Source: Streptosporangium subroseum (lineage in GTDB: Bacteria; Actinomycetota; Actinomycetes; Streptosporangiales; Streptosporangiaceae). Taken from it: 56,550 nucleotides of DNA. The stretch spans positions 1 through 56,550 of the forward strand of contig NZ_FZOD01000035.1 of assembly GCF_900188345.1 (NCBI RefSeq), written 5' to 3'. The position numbers and the translations under genes are program-made. The notes beneath the pieces are model-generated. The model saw only the letters and a program-made list of their open reading frames with translations. It did not search any database and was not told the DNA's origin. This document shows, piece after piece, positions 8,185 to 16,150 of the stretch (positions are counted from its first letter, which is position 1; every line of letters starts with the position of its first letter).

Positions 8185-8601
8185 ATGAGAAAGACTCCGA
8201 TCACCGTAGGCGCCCTGATCACGGCCTCGATCCTCACCCTGGGGGCCGGTTTCGGCGCCGCCTCGTCCGCGGCGGTGCAATCCCCCGCCGGCACCGCCGT
8301 GACCGGCACCCGGCTCCATCCGGCCCAGGCGGCGCCCACGCCCGATCCCGTGGACTCGACCGAACCCGCGGAGTCGGCCGAACCCAAGGGCGACACCGCC
8401 GAGGGAACGACCGAACAGGGCGAGACGGGCGAGCAGGCGGACTCGACCGAACCCGCGGAGTCGGCCGAACCCAAGGGCGACACCGCCGAGGGAGCGACCG
8501 AGCAGGGCGAGACGGCGGACGGCGCGAAACAGAAGGGCGAAGCGGGCGAACAGGAGGACAGCACCGCCCAGGACGCCACTCCCGAAGGCTCCGCGGGGTA
8601 G
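8185..8601 (+). CDS. Small exported acidic repeat protein
   Basis: A 138-residue protein. Residues 1-30 form a Sec signal (MRKTPITVGALITASILTLG then AGFGAASSA). The mature part is nearly all Glu, Ala, Thr, Gly, Ser, Asp and Lys, with a 29-residue unit beginning DSTEPAESAEPKGDTAEG present twice in tandem and a degenerate third end. No cysteines, aromatics or cell-wall anchor are visible, so it is expected to be disordered and secreted. GAAGGGAAG lies upstream of the ATG; longer in-frame starts would spoil the signal peptide. It is divergent from a response regulator and ends before a hairpin. Function unknown. Confidence 0.7.
   Translation: MRKTPITVGALITASILTLGAGFGAASSAAVQSPAGTAVTGTRLHPAQAAPTPDPVDSTEPAESAEPKGDTAEGTTEQGETGEQADSTEPAESAEPKGDTAEGATEQGETADGAKQKGEAGEQEDSTAQDATPEGSAG
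8353..8526 (+). repeat. Two 87-bp tandem repeats inside the exported protein gene
   Basis: Copy one starts at 8353 and copy two at 8440, both with GACTCGACCGAACCCGCG. The period is exactly 87 bp, 29 codons, so copy-number change keeps frame. The copies are nearly identical at DNA level, which indicates recent duplication. Confidence 0.9.
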
Positions 8602-8612
8602 GACGTCACCCC

Positions 8613-8645
8613 CCGGTACCGGTCTGACGGTGAGACCGGCACCGG
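8613..8645 (+). terminator. Hairpin after the exported repeat protein gene
   Basis: CCGGTACCGGTCT pairs with AGACCGGCACCGG across a seven-base loop with one mismatch. It lies 12 bp past the stop codon at 8601, with no U-tract, as is usual in high-GC actinobacteria. Confidence 0.6.
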
Positions 8646-8752
8646 CGAAAAGCCCCGATCCTCCCATCGGCCGCCGGTCTTTCCCGGCGACCCCGGATCG
8701 AGCGGTGCACCCGGTGGCCGGATCACGGCGCCGGGTGCACCCGCGCGGCGCG

Positions 8753-8963
8753 TCACCGCGAACCCACGGTGGTCACGGGACGCTCCTGGCCGGCGCCGGG
8801 GGGACGTGCCGGACGACGACGCCACAACACGATCACCATGAGAACTCCGGCGGGCGCGACCAGGATGGCGGCGGGAACCAGCAGCAGGACGGGCAGGCGG
8901 AGCGCTCCGAAGATCGAAGGAGCTGACGCTTCCCCGGTGGCCGGCTGTCTGGGGCCGTTTCAT
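8753..8963 (-). pseudogene. Small one-helix membrane protein with a +1 frame break in a C4 run
   Basis: An ATG at 8963, just after the FtsX-type permease stop, opens MKRP. From the next codon a neighbouring frame gives RQPATGEASAPSIFGALRLP, a hydrophobic run VLLLVPAAILVAPAGVLMVIVLW, a basic RRRP anchor and a tail ending TTVGSR before TGA at 8755-8753. That frame has no start of its own: TGA overlaps the ATG. The start and body join if one base is skipped at the CCCC of the fourth and fifth codons, giving about 69 residues. It is either a sequencing or mutational indel, or a +1 slip at CCC-C. Probable last gene of the ABC operon. Confidence 0.5.
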
Positions 8964-8976
8964 GAGATATCCCCGA

Positions 8977-11610
8977 TCACAGGTCTCGCAGGACGGTCAA
9001 CGGCGGGCGCGGGGCGGCTCGTACGGCCGCCGCCCCCGCACTCGCGAGCCCCAGAACGCCGACGGCGGCGACGCCACCGAGGTAGGGCCAGGGCACGGAC
9101 AGCGCGCTTGGCGGCGGATCGAAGACGCCGGTGAGGACGCTCACCAGCATCTGCGACAACGCCCAGCCGCCCAGCCCTCCGAACAGGGCGGTCCCGGCCC
9201 CGACGAGCAGGACCTCCGTCCAGACGAAGGCGCCGAGCTGGCGAGAGCGTGCGCCCAGGACCGTGGCGAGGGCGAAGGTACGGCGCCGCTCGGTGAAGCC
9301 CATGATCAGCAGTAGCGCGGTCGCGGCGACGGCGAGTCCGAGGGCGAAGGTCAGCTCGATGGTGGTGAGGCCGCCGAGATCGACGGCGGTGAGGCTGGAG
9401 CCGATCACCCGCCGGGTGGTGTCCAGGTCGGTGATCTGCGGCCGCGGGCCGAGCGCGGAGCGGAGCCGGTCGGCGACCGTGTGCGCGGCCGTGCCGTCGG
9501 TGGTGACCAGGAAGGCGCCGATGGTGTCGGAGCCGGTCTGCGCTGCCACGTAGGCGGCGTTGGCCACCAGGAAGCTGTCGCGCGGAGCGGTGGGGAACTC
9601 GGCGGCGATGCCTGCGTAGTGGAAGTCGACGTCGTGGAACTGCTTGGTGCGGCCGTCCTGGAGGCGGAGCCGGAGCAGATCGCCGATGTGCAGCTGGAAG
9701 TCGTGGACGGTCTCCTGGCTCACCAGGATCGCATCGGGCCGGCGGGCGAGCCGGTCGATCAGCGTGCGGGCGGTGCCTCCGACGAAGTAGGCGTCCTCCA
9801 ACCGGGTGGTGTGTGGCAGGGTCGCGGGGCGGATGCCGTACAGGTCCTGCAGGTCGGCGCCGACGTAGGCGAATCGGTGCTGGAGCGGCTCCACCGCCGC
9901 CACGCCCTGGACGGCGGCGATCTGATGCTCCTGCGACGGGGGGATCTGAGCGCCGGGCGACTCGGTCACGGTCACGTCGGCGCCGTTGGTGAGCTGCGCG
10001 TCGACCAGCGCCTGCCGGCGGTAGGTGGCGTCGAAGGTGGCCGTGGAGGTGGCGAACACCACGGCCAGCGCCGCGATCGCCACCGTCCTGGTGACCAGCC
10101 GCCGCTGCCGCGACAGGGTGGCGGCGACGGTGCCCGCCAGGCCGGAGGCGAGAGGCCGGGAGAGCCTCCTGATCAGGCCTCGCGAGCCGAGCGTCAGATA
10201 GGTGAGGCGCCAGATCAGCAGGCCCGAACCGGCCCAGAGCAGCGCGGGGCCGGCGAACGCCCAGTAGTCGACCGAGATCTGCGGGACGCCTTCGGGCACC
10301 AGGACCAGCTGGTAGCCGCTCTGGCTGGTGACCAGGAACACCGCCGCCGAGCCGAGCAGGAGCCAGCCGTCCAGGCCGTACCTCATCCACCACGGCGGCC
10401 GGGCCGCTCCGATGGTGCGGCGGGCAGAGGCGACGGTGACCGTGCGGGCATCTCGCACCGCCGGGAGCAGGGTCGTCGCTCCCGCGATGAGCAGACCGGC
10501 GATGGCCGCGAGCACTCCCCCGCCCGCCACCGTCGCCGCCGTCGCGCCGAAGCCGGCCGAGCCGAAGGCGAGCAGGCCGATGATCGCGGCCAGACCCAGC
10601 CCGGCGAGCACGCCGGTCACGCCAACCATGATCGACTCGGCCAGGGCCAGCCGAACCAGCGCGCGGGTGCTCGCTCCCCGGGTGCGGAGCAGGGCCTGAT
10701 CCGCGCGGCGCCGTACCGCTCCCGCCCCTGTGATCGCGGCGGTGAGCAGGGCGGCGAGCAGGGCGCCCGGCAGGCCGAGGAAGAGGAAGAGGATCTGGGC
10801 GTAGAGGGCGTCGGAGCGGGCGGCGTCCAGGGCCGCGCCGAGGTTGTCGCCGACCAGTCCCCCACCGGCCAGCCGCACCTCCAAGTTGCGGGCCGCTCCG
10901 GTGACCTGCTCGTAGGCGGCCGCGGGATCGCTGGGCAGGCGGTGGGACAGCCGGGCGTGGAACTGCCGGCGGGGCGGCGCGCCATAGAGCTTCTCCAGCT
11001 GATCGGCCGGCAGCAACAGCACGTTGTCCGGAGGGGCCTGGAGCTGGGCTCCCGGGGGGGCGCCCACCTTCTGGAACAGGGAGTCCGCTTCGGGCAGGTC
11101 GACGATGCCGTCCACCCGGACGGTGGCGTCGGGCCTCCCGGCACGGTGCAGGGTGATCGTGTCGCCCGGACCGGCGTGCAGGTTGGCGGCCGTCTGCTGG
11201 GCGAGCAGCGCTCCCTGCGGAAATCCGGTGAGGGGCCGCAGCTCGCCGGGAAAGACCCCGGTGTAGTCGGCGGGCAGGCCGAGCACCTGTCCGGCGCCGG
11301 TGGTGAGCACCTGGCCGCCCTGGCGGGATTCGAACCCGGTGACGGCCGCGAAGCCGACCGGGCGGACGGCCTCGATTCCCGGAGCGTGCTGGAGGGCCTG
11401 CGCCACGGCGGTGGGGTCGGCGCCGGGTTGGACCTCGATCTGCCAGTCCACCGGGACCCGCTGGACGGATCGCGCGGTCATGGTGGATTTGGCCGCCGAA
11501 AGGAAAACGCCCAGCGAGGCCAGCAGAGCGACGGCGACGGCGATGCCGGCCGCCGCCGCGATGAGCCGTCCGGTGCGGCGCGCCAGCAGGCCACGCAGCC
11601 AGATCAGCAT
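8977..11610 (-). CDS. ABC transporter permease, FtsX/MacB type, double-domain
   Basis: An 877-residue permease for lipoprotein- or lipid-type substrates, or mechanotransmission across the membrane. A first helix (LIAAAAGIAVAVALLASLGVF) is followed by an extracytoplasmic domain, a three-helix FtsX block near residues 270-400, a central helix, a second extracytoplasmic domain and a C-terminal FtsX block (LALGLAVAATALLLIMGFTERRR then WALSQMLVSVLTGVF). This is the two-module layout common in actinobacteria. Its start overlaps the ATPase gene by 7 bp. It is probably served by the two ATPases encoded upstream. The pairing with a lipoprotein and a nearby two-component system suggests envelope or antibiotic stress. 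Confidence 0.9.
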   Translation of the reverse strand: MLIWLRGLLARRTGRLIAAAAGIAVAVALLASLGVFLSAAKSTMTARSVQRVPVDWQIEVQPGADPTAVAQALQHAPGIEAVRPVGFAAVTGFESRQGGQVLTTGAGQVLGLPADYTGVFPGELRPLTGFPQGALLAQQTAANLHAGPGDTITLHRAGRPDATVRVDGIVDLPEADSLFQKVGAPPGAQLQAPPDNVLLLPADQLEKLYGAPPRRQFHARLSHRLPSDPAAAYEQVTGAARNLEVRLAGGGLVGDNLGAALDAARSDALYAQILFLFLGLPGALLAALLTAAITGAGAVRRRADQALLRTRGASTRALVRLALAESIMVGVTGVLAGLGLAAIIGLLAFGSAGFGATAATVAGGGVLAAIAGLLIAGATTLLPAVRDARTVTVASARRTIGAARPPWWMRYGLDGWLLLGSAAVFLVTSQSGYQLVLVPEGVPQISVDYWAFAGPALLWAGSGLLIWRLTYLTLGSRGLIRRLSRPLASGLAGTVAATLSRQRRLVTRTVAIAALAVVFATSTATFDATYRRQALVDAQLTNGADVTVTESPGAQIPPSQEHQIAAVQGVAAVEPLQHRFAYVGADLQDLYGIRPATLPHTTRLEDAYFVGGTARTLIDRLARRPDAILVSQETVHDFQLHIGDLLRLRLQDGRTKQFHDVDFHYAGIAAEFPTAPRDSFLVANAAYVAAQTGSDTIGAFLVTTDGTAAHTVADRLRSALGPRPQITDLDTTRRVIGSSLTAVDLGGLTTIELTFALGLAVAATALLLIMGFTERRRTFALATVLGARSRQLGAFVWTEVLLVGAGTALFGGLGGWALSQMLVSVLTGVFDPPPSALSVPWPYLGGVAAVGVLGLASAGAAAVRAAPRPPLTVLRDL

Positions 11611-12305
11611 GTCCGCCTGCCCAGCGCGCCGTCGGACATCTCCCAGCGGAGGGGGAACCGCTTGGCGATGGCCGGATCGTGGGTGGCGATGACCAGGCCG
11701 GCTCCCAGCTCGTCGGCCACTCCTATGAGCAGGCCGATGACGTCGTCGGCGTGGGCGGAGTCCAGCTGGCCGGTGGGCTCGTCGGCGATGATCAGACGCG
11801 GTGCGGCGGCCAGGACCCGGGCGACGGCCACGCGCTGGGCCTGCCCGCCGGACAGCTCTTCGGGCAGGCGCTGCCCAAGGTCTGCCAGACCGACCTGGCG
11901 CAACGCCTCGTGTGCCCGCTTCCTGGCGCCGCCCTCATCGAATCCGGCGATCAGCAGGGGCAGGGCGACGTTCTCCGTGACGTCCAGCGGTGACAGCAGG
12001 CTCGGTCCCTGAAAGACGATCCCGACAGGGAGATCGTGGCGGTGGGCGTCTTTCCCGGTCGGTCCGTCACGGCGGGGAACGTCTTTCCCGGTCGGCCCGT
12101 CATGGCGGTGGATCTCTCCCGCGGTCGGTTCGTCGAGCCCGGCGAGCAGATGCAGCAGGGTCGTCTTGCCCGACCCGGAGGAGCCGGTAACGGCGATCTT
12201 GTCGCCCTCACCGACCGCGCAGGTGACGCCGTGGAGGACGACGACCGCGTCGAGGCCGCTGCCGTAGGTGCGGGACACGCCCGTGCAACTGACGATCTCT
12301 GTCAT
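11604..12305 (-). CDS. ABC transporter ATP-binding protein (LolD/MacB type) with repeat insert
   Basis: A 233-residue ATPase with Walker A GSSGSGKTTLLHLLAGLDEP, Q-loop VGIVFQGPSLL, signature LSGGQAQRVAVAR, Walker B LIIADEPTGQLD and H-loop IATHD. Between Walker A and the Q-loop, where relatives have a charged RR-type stretch, it carries DGPTGKD twice at an 11-residue period (HRHDGPTGKDVPRRDGPTGK). This looks like a 33-bp duplication that replaced the usual loop. Overlaps of 4 bp with the ATPase before it and 7 bp with the permease after it place it inside one operon. Catalytic motifs are intact, so it is probably active. Confidence 0.9.
   Translation of the reverse strand: MTEIVSCTGVSRTYGSGLDAVVVLHGVTCAVGEGDKIAVTGSSGSGKTTLLHLLAGLDEPTAGEIHRHDGPTGKDVPRRDGPTGKDAHRHDLPVGIVFQGPSLLSPLDVTENVALPLLIAGFDEGGARKRAHEALRQVGLADLGQRLPEELSGGQAQRVAVARVLAAAPRLIIADEPTGQLDSAHADDVIGLLIGVADELGAGLVIATHDPAIAKRFPLRWEMSDGALGRRTC
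12048..12108 (-). repeat. 33-bp tandem duplication within the ATPase gene
   Basis: On the plus strand GTCTTTCCCGGTCGGTCCGT starts at 12048 and recurs with GTCTTTCCCGGTCGGCCCGT at 12081, period 33 bp. Over 28 bases the copies differ at two sites. The frame is kept, inserting 11 residues per copy between Walker A and Q-loop. Confidence 0.85.
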
Positions 12306-12952
12306 GTGATCCGCCCGTCATGGAGGGTGAGAACGCGGTCGGCGAAACGGCGGACCGCGGGGCTGTGCGAGGCGATCACCACCGCGCAGGGGCGCTGTGC
12401 CTGGTCACGCAGCAACGTCAGGATGCCGGCCTCGGTGGCGCGGTCGAGTTCCCCGGTCGGCTCGTCGGCCAGCAGCACCGCCGGGCGGTTGGCCAGCGCG
12501 ACGGCCAGGCCCGCGCGGGCGGCCTCTCCCCCGGACAGGGTGCTCGGCCGTGCCCGGGTACGCGCGATCAGGCCGGTGAGCTCAAGGACGTGATCGGCCC
12601 ATGCGGCGTCGCGTCGCCCGGCCAGCCTCTGAACCAGGTCGAGGTTCTGGCCGACGGTGAGGTGCTCGATCAGGTTGCCGGACTGGAAGACCACGCCGAT
12701 GGAGCGGGCGCGCAGTGCCGCCCGTTCGGCTTCGGGACGGTGGCTGATCCGGGTCCGATCGATCCACACCGCACCGCCGTCCGGCTCGTCCAGTCCTGCC
12801 AGACAGGCCAGCAGCGTGGATTTGCCCGACCCCGACGGCCCGGTGATCACGACGATCTCACCCGGATCGACCTCGAGTGAGACACCGCGCAGGGCCTTGA
12901 CCTCTTCGTCGCCTGCCCGGTAGAAGCGATACAGCTCATCGGCCTGGATCAT
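12302..12952 (-). CDS. ABC transporter ATP-binding protein (LolD/MacB type)
   Basis: A 216-residue ATPase beginning MIQADELYRFYRAGDEEVKA. It has Walker A GPSGSGKSTLLACLAGLDEP, Q-loop IGVVFQSGNLIEHL, signature LSGGEAARAGLAVAL (an A-R in place of the more usual Q-R), Walker B VLLADEPTGELD and H-loop IASHS. The ATG at 12952 overlaps the lipoprotein stop as TGATG, so coupling by reinitiation is likely; a GTG at 12961 is an alternative. The next ATPase overlaps by 4 bp. With two different ATPases feeding one two-module permease, the complex is probably a heterodimer. Confidence 0.9.
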   Translation of the reverse strand: MIQADELYRFYRAGDEEVKALRGVSLEVDPGEIVVITGPSGSGKSTLLACLAGLDEPDGGAVWIDRTRISHRPEAERAALRARSIGVVFQSGNLIEHLTVGQNLDLVQRLAGRRDAAWADHVLELTGLIARTRARPSTLSGGEAARAGLAVALANRPAVLLADEPTGELDRATEAGILTLLRDQAQRPCAVVIASHSPAVRRFADRVLTLHDGRIT

Positions 12953-13572
12953 CACAGCCACGTGAAGGAGTCGGAGACCAGACGCCAGGGGTCCACGTTG
13001 TCGGAACCCGCCGGCCCCGACAGCGTCAGCACCGCTTCCTGACCGTTGCCGGAGAACTCATAGCGCTCCGCGTCGTCGCGGATCACCTTCCCGGTGACCG
13101 GATTGGGCGGGCTGTCGACCTGATAGACGAGCCGCACGGCCTGGCCGCCCTTGCGGCCGACCGTCTCGATCTTCTTCAGCGTGAAGTTGCCGCCGGCCGA
13201 CTGGAGGGCGCGAACCTCCTGTTTCGCCGTCTCAGCGGTGGGAGCCGACGCCGCCGGTCTGAGCTCGATCTTGACGCTGTTGAGCTTGTCGGTGAAGCTC
13301 GTCCCGGCCGGGAGGTCCGTGCGCGCCCAGCCCTCGGGCACCTTGATCTCGTACAGCTTGGTGCGGTACGGGACGAAAGCGGTGTTGTCCGGGATGTCCC
13401 CCGGCGGGCTGGACTCGGTGGCGTTCGGATCCGGCTCCCCCGCCGGCGTTCCCACGGTCGAGACGGATGTGACGGGAACCGTGGGAGTCAGCGCCGCCTG
13501 CGTGCCCGAGCATGCGGTCACACTCACCAGACCTGCGAGAAGACCCGCGGTGATATATAGCTTTTTGACCAT
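12952..13572 (-). CDS. Secreted lipoprotein, first gene of the ABC operon
   Basis: A 206-residue lipoprotein: signal MVKKLYITAGLLAGLVSVTAC with lipobox VTAC, then a Thr/Pro/Ser linker of about 45 residues. The folded domain starts VPYRTKLYEIKVPEGWARTD and ends DPWRLVSDSFTWL. The KVPEGW and terminal W-x-x-V-x-x-S-F pattern resembles the LpqN-like family of actinobacterial lipoproteins. It leads an operon with two ATPases and an FtsX permease, so it could be the external partner of the transporter. It diverges from a kinase at 13658; the 85-bp gap holds a perfect TCAGCG-CC-CGCTGA dyad at 13597-13610. Confidence 0.8.
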   Translation of the reverse strand: MVKKLYITAGLLAGLVSVTACSGTQAALTPTVPVTSVSTVGTPAGEPDPNATESSPPGDIPDNTAFVPYRTKLYEIKVPEGWARTDLPAGTSFTDKLNSVKIELRPAASAPTAETAKQEVRALQSAGGNFTLKKIETVGRKGGQAVRLVYQVDSPPNPVTGKVIRDDAERYEFSGNGQEAVLTLSGPAGSDNVDPWRLVSDSFTWL

Positions 13573-13657
13573 GTTCCCACGCTAGGGACCAGCCGGTCAG
13601 CGCCCGCTGAGCGGCAGGTTAGCGTGATGCTTACCTTGACTTTGAGACGCTGGTCCG

Positions 13658-14977
13658 GTGAAGAGAAACCGCGAGCCGGCACCGCTACGCCATCGGGTGC
13701 TCGTGGCGATCGTCGGCGTCGCCGCGTTGACGGTCGCCCTGTTCGCCGTTCCCCTCGCGGTCGCGGTCGGCCAGCTCTACCGCAACGAGACGACGGGAGG
13801 GCTCGAGCGAGACGCCACGTGGATCGCCGCCGCGATCCCCGACGAGCTGACGCAGGGCGGAAACGTGCCGGTGTCGCTGCCCAAGGTGCTCCCCTCCGGA
13901 CTGACCGTCGGCGTCTACACGATGGGCGGCAGGCTGCTGTCGGGTGACGGCCCCCAGACCTCGGACGTTGTCACGAGCGCTCACGACGGCCACGTGCACG
14001 ACGCCGTCGAGAACGGCTTCCTCGCCGTGTCGGCTCCGATCCCCTCCGACGAGTCGCCGGCCGGGGTCGTCCGCGTGGCCACACCCTACGATCTGGTGGA
14101 AGATCGCGTGCACCGGGCGTGGCTGGTCATGGCGGGGCTCGGCGTCATCGTGATCGGCCTGGCCACGGTGTTCGCCCTGCGCCAATCCATACGGCTCGCC
14201 GCACCGCTGGAGCACCTGACCCGCGCGGCGCAGGCTCTGGGCGCGGGCGATTTCTCCATCCGCGCCCCTCGCTCCGACGTCCGCGAGGCCGACGCCGCGG
14301 GGCTGGCGCTGGAGGCCACCGCGCACAGGCTCGGTGAGGTGCTCGACCGCGAGCGCGCCTTCAGCGCCGACGTGTCCCACCAGCTGCGCACGCAGCTCAC
14401 CGGCATGCTTCTCGGTCTGGAATCCGCTCTCGCCCGTCCCGGCGCCGACCTCCCCCACGTGATCGGCACCGCTCTCGCCCGGGGCGAGCGGTTGCGGACG
14501 GTCATCGAGGATCTCGTGCGGTTGTCACGCGACAGCCGTACCGGCGCCGAACCCTTCGATGTCAGGAGCCTGCTGGAGGAGGCGCGCGCCGACTGGCACG
14601 GAACCCTCGCCGCGCAGGGACGGCGCCTGAACGTGACCCTTTCCGGCGAACTTCCCGCCGCGCAGGCCTCGGCGGCGGCGATCCGGCAGATCCTGCGGGT
14701 GCTGCTGGAGAACGCGACCGTCCACGGCAGAGGCGAGATCGTCGTCGACGTGGCCGATCTCGGCGACGCCATCGCGATCGAGGTCTCCGACCAGGGCGAG
14801 GGGGTTTCCGAGGACGCCGATATCTTCACCCGCCGCTCCGGCCACGCCGACGGGCACGGGATCGGCCTGGCGCTCGCCCGGTCCCTGGCCGAGGCCGAGG
14901 GCGGACGGCTCACCCTCCGCCGAGGCTCACCACCGGTGTTCAGCCTGCTGCTGCCCAGCGCCTCCGACCAGGAATGA
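13658..14977 (+). CDS. Sensor histidine kinase with unusual H-box
   Basis: A 439-residue kinase from a GTG start. The N-terminal helix is at residues 13-37 (VLVAIVGVAALTVALFAVPL), followed by an extracellular region, a second helix near 150-170, HAMP, and a catalytic core with DVSHQLRTQLTGM, N-box LLENATVHG, G1 DQGEGV and G2 HGIGLALAR. The H-box reads HQLRTQLT, where the usual residue after RT is proline. The catalytic His is present; the missing proline may alter helix bending and kinase/phosphatase balance. Its stop abuts the stop of a convergent response regulator. It diverges from the lipoprotein-ABC operon, a probable target. Confidence 0.92.
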   Translation: MKRNREPAPLRHRVLVAIVGVAALTVALFAVPLAVAVGQLYRNETTGGLERDATWIAAAIPDELTQGGNVPVSLPKVLPSGLTVGVYTMGGRLLSGDGPQTSDVVTSAHDGHVHDAVENGFLAVSAPIPSDESPAGVVRVATPYDLVEDRVHRAWLVMAGLGVIVIGLATVFALRQSIRLAAPLEHLTRAAQALGAGDFSIRAPRSDVREADAAGLALEATAHRLGEVLDRERAFSADVSHQLRTQLTGMLLGLESALARPGADLPHVIGTALARGERLRTVIEDLVRLSRDSRTGAEPFDVRSLLEEARADWHGTLAAQGRRLNVTLSGELPAAQASAAAIRQILRVLLENATVHGRGEIVVDVADLGDAIAIEVSDQGEGVSEDADIFTRRSGHADGHGIGLALARSLAEAEGGRLTLRRGSPPVFSLLLPSASDQE

Positions 14978-15661
14978 TCAAAGATCGGTCTCATAGCGGT
15001 AACCGCGTCCCCGCAGCGTGGTGATCCGCTGCGGATCCTCCCCGTGCTCGCTGAGCTTGCGGCGCAGCGCGAAAACGTGCACGTCCAGCGTTTTGGTCGG
15101 CCCGAACCAGTTGAGGTCCCACACCTCGTCCATCAGCTCCTCACGCGTGACGACCTCACCGGCGCGGCAGGCCAGCACCACCAGCAGATCGAACTCCTTG
15201 GGCCGCAGCATGACCTCATCGCCGTCGACATAGGCGCGCCGGGCGAGAAGATCCAGCCGCAGGCGGCCGACGGACACGCTGCGCTCCTCCTGCGGCGCGC
15301 TCTGACGGCGCAGGTGCGCCCGGATCCTGGCGAGCAGCTCGGTGAGCCGGAACGGCTTGGTCAGGTAGTCGTCGGCACCGGCGTCCAGCGCCACCACGAC
15401 CTCGAACTCCTGGGTGCGTGCGGTCAGCACCACGATCACCGCCTGCGGCAGGGCCGTGCGCAGCCGCCGGCAGACCGCCACGCCGTCGATGTCGGGAAGG
15501 CCCAGGTCAAGCAGGACGAGGTCGGGTGCGAACCGCCGAGCCTGCTCCAGCGCCTCGCCGCCGGTGGCCGCCAGGCTCACCTGGTAACCACCGCTCGCCA
15601 GCGCCTCCGCCAGCTCCGCGCCGATGGACGGGTCATCCTCCACGACCAGCACCCGTGTCAT
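14978..15661 (-). CDS. OmpR-family response regulator, tail to tail with its kinase
   Basis: A 227-residue regulator: receiver MTRVLVVEDDPSIGAELAEA, phosphoacceptor Asp in LLDLGLPDIDG, VVLTARTQ switch, TKPFRL lysine. The winged-helix domain includes LRPKEFDLLVVLACRAGEVV, KTLDVHVFALRRKLSEHG and TLRGRGYRYE, closest in style to the RegX3/MtrA-like class. The ATG at 15661 begins the receiver directly; earlier in-frame starts only add an unstructured leader. It is convergent with the kinase, with stops back to back in TGATCA and no bases between. Kinase/regulator genes are usually co-linear, so this order implies rearrangement or separate control. Confidence 0.93.
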   Translation of the reverse strand: MTRVLVVEDDPSIGAELAEALASGGYQVSLAATGGEALEQARRFAPDLVLLDLGLPDIDGVAVCRRLRTALPQAVIVVLTARTQEFEVVVALDAGADDYLTKPFRLTELLARIRAHLRRQSAPQEERSVSVGRLRLDLLARRAYVDGDEVMLRPKEFDLLVVLACRAGEVVTREELMDEVWDLNWFGPTKTLDVHVFALRRKLSEHGEDPQRITTLRGRGYRYETDL

Positions 15662-15831
15662 GGGTCGATGGTAGGGCGATGCCGGCTCTCGGCGTCGAAC
15701 CAAGACACCCGACCCGCCCGGGCACCGGCCGGAAGCGCGTATCCGCAGGAGGAGAAGCACCTGGCACCAGTGTTCCTGCGATGATCCCCGCCTACCGCAG
15801 CGGTCACGCACCGCCGACGCGTCAACCCGCG

Positions 15832-16150
15832 CTACGTCCTCACTCGTCCTGGGAAGGTCACGCACGGCATGGACATGGTCGCGACCGTACCCGTTCCCGG
15901 CTCACCGATCATGACGAGCCGCCCTCCGTTGTCATCGATCACCCGCTCGACCAGTTGCAGGCCGACGTGGCCCGGGCGGCGACTTCGGCGTGGGTCGAAG
16001 CCCACACCGTCGTCGGTGACGGTCAGTTCGACCACCGTCGCGTGGCCCGTGTCGCGAGCGACGACACCTACGCGGACCATCCGGGCCTGGGCGTGCCGGA
16101 ACGCGTTGCGGAGCAACTCATCGGCGACCCGGTACAGGACGACGGCGATC
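15832..16150 (-). pseudogene. Remnant of a NarL-type histidine kinase (HATPase end only)
   Basis: The minus-strand frame AVVLYRVADELLRNAFRHAQ, then VELTVTDDGVGFDP and GLQLVERVIDDNGGRLVMIG, ends GTGTVATMSMP. This is the C-terminal ATPase domain of a NarX/DegS-type kinase (N-box and G1 present, about 95 residues). Upstream of about 16150 the frame loses all kinase similarity, with no sensor, dimerisation domain or start. Homology stops where an unrelated fragment on the other strand begins. It follows no NarL regulator gene. Non-functional as a kinase. Confidence 0.75.

Noticed and set aside
8127..8963. Long minus-strand frame antisense to the exported repeat protein
   Set aside because: It is a low-complexity mirror of the repeat gene; its first codons only matter as the start of the small frame-broken membrane gene.
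11318..11345. A tRNA-like T-arm: the string GGCGGGATTCGAACCCGGTG
   Set aside because: It lies in the middle of the FtsX permease frame (encoding TGFESRQGG on the minus strand) and has no acceptor or anticodon arm around it.
9481..12012. Long plus-strand frame opposite the ABC operon
   Set aside because: Antisense shadow of the FtsX permease and ATPase, rich in Gly/Gln/Arg with no motif or ribosome site.
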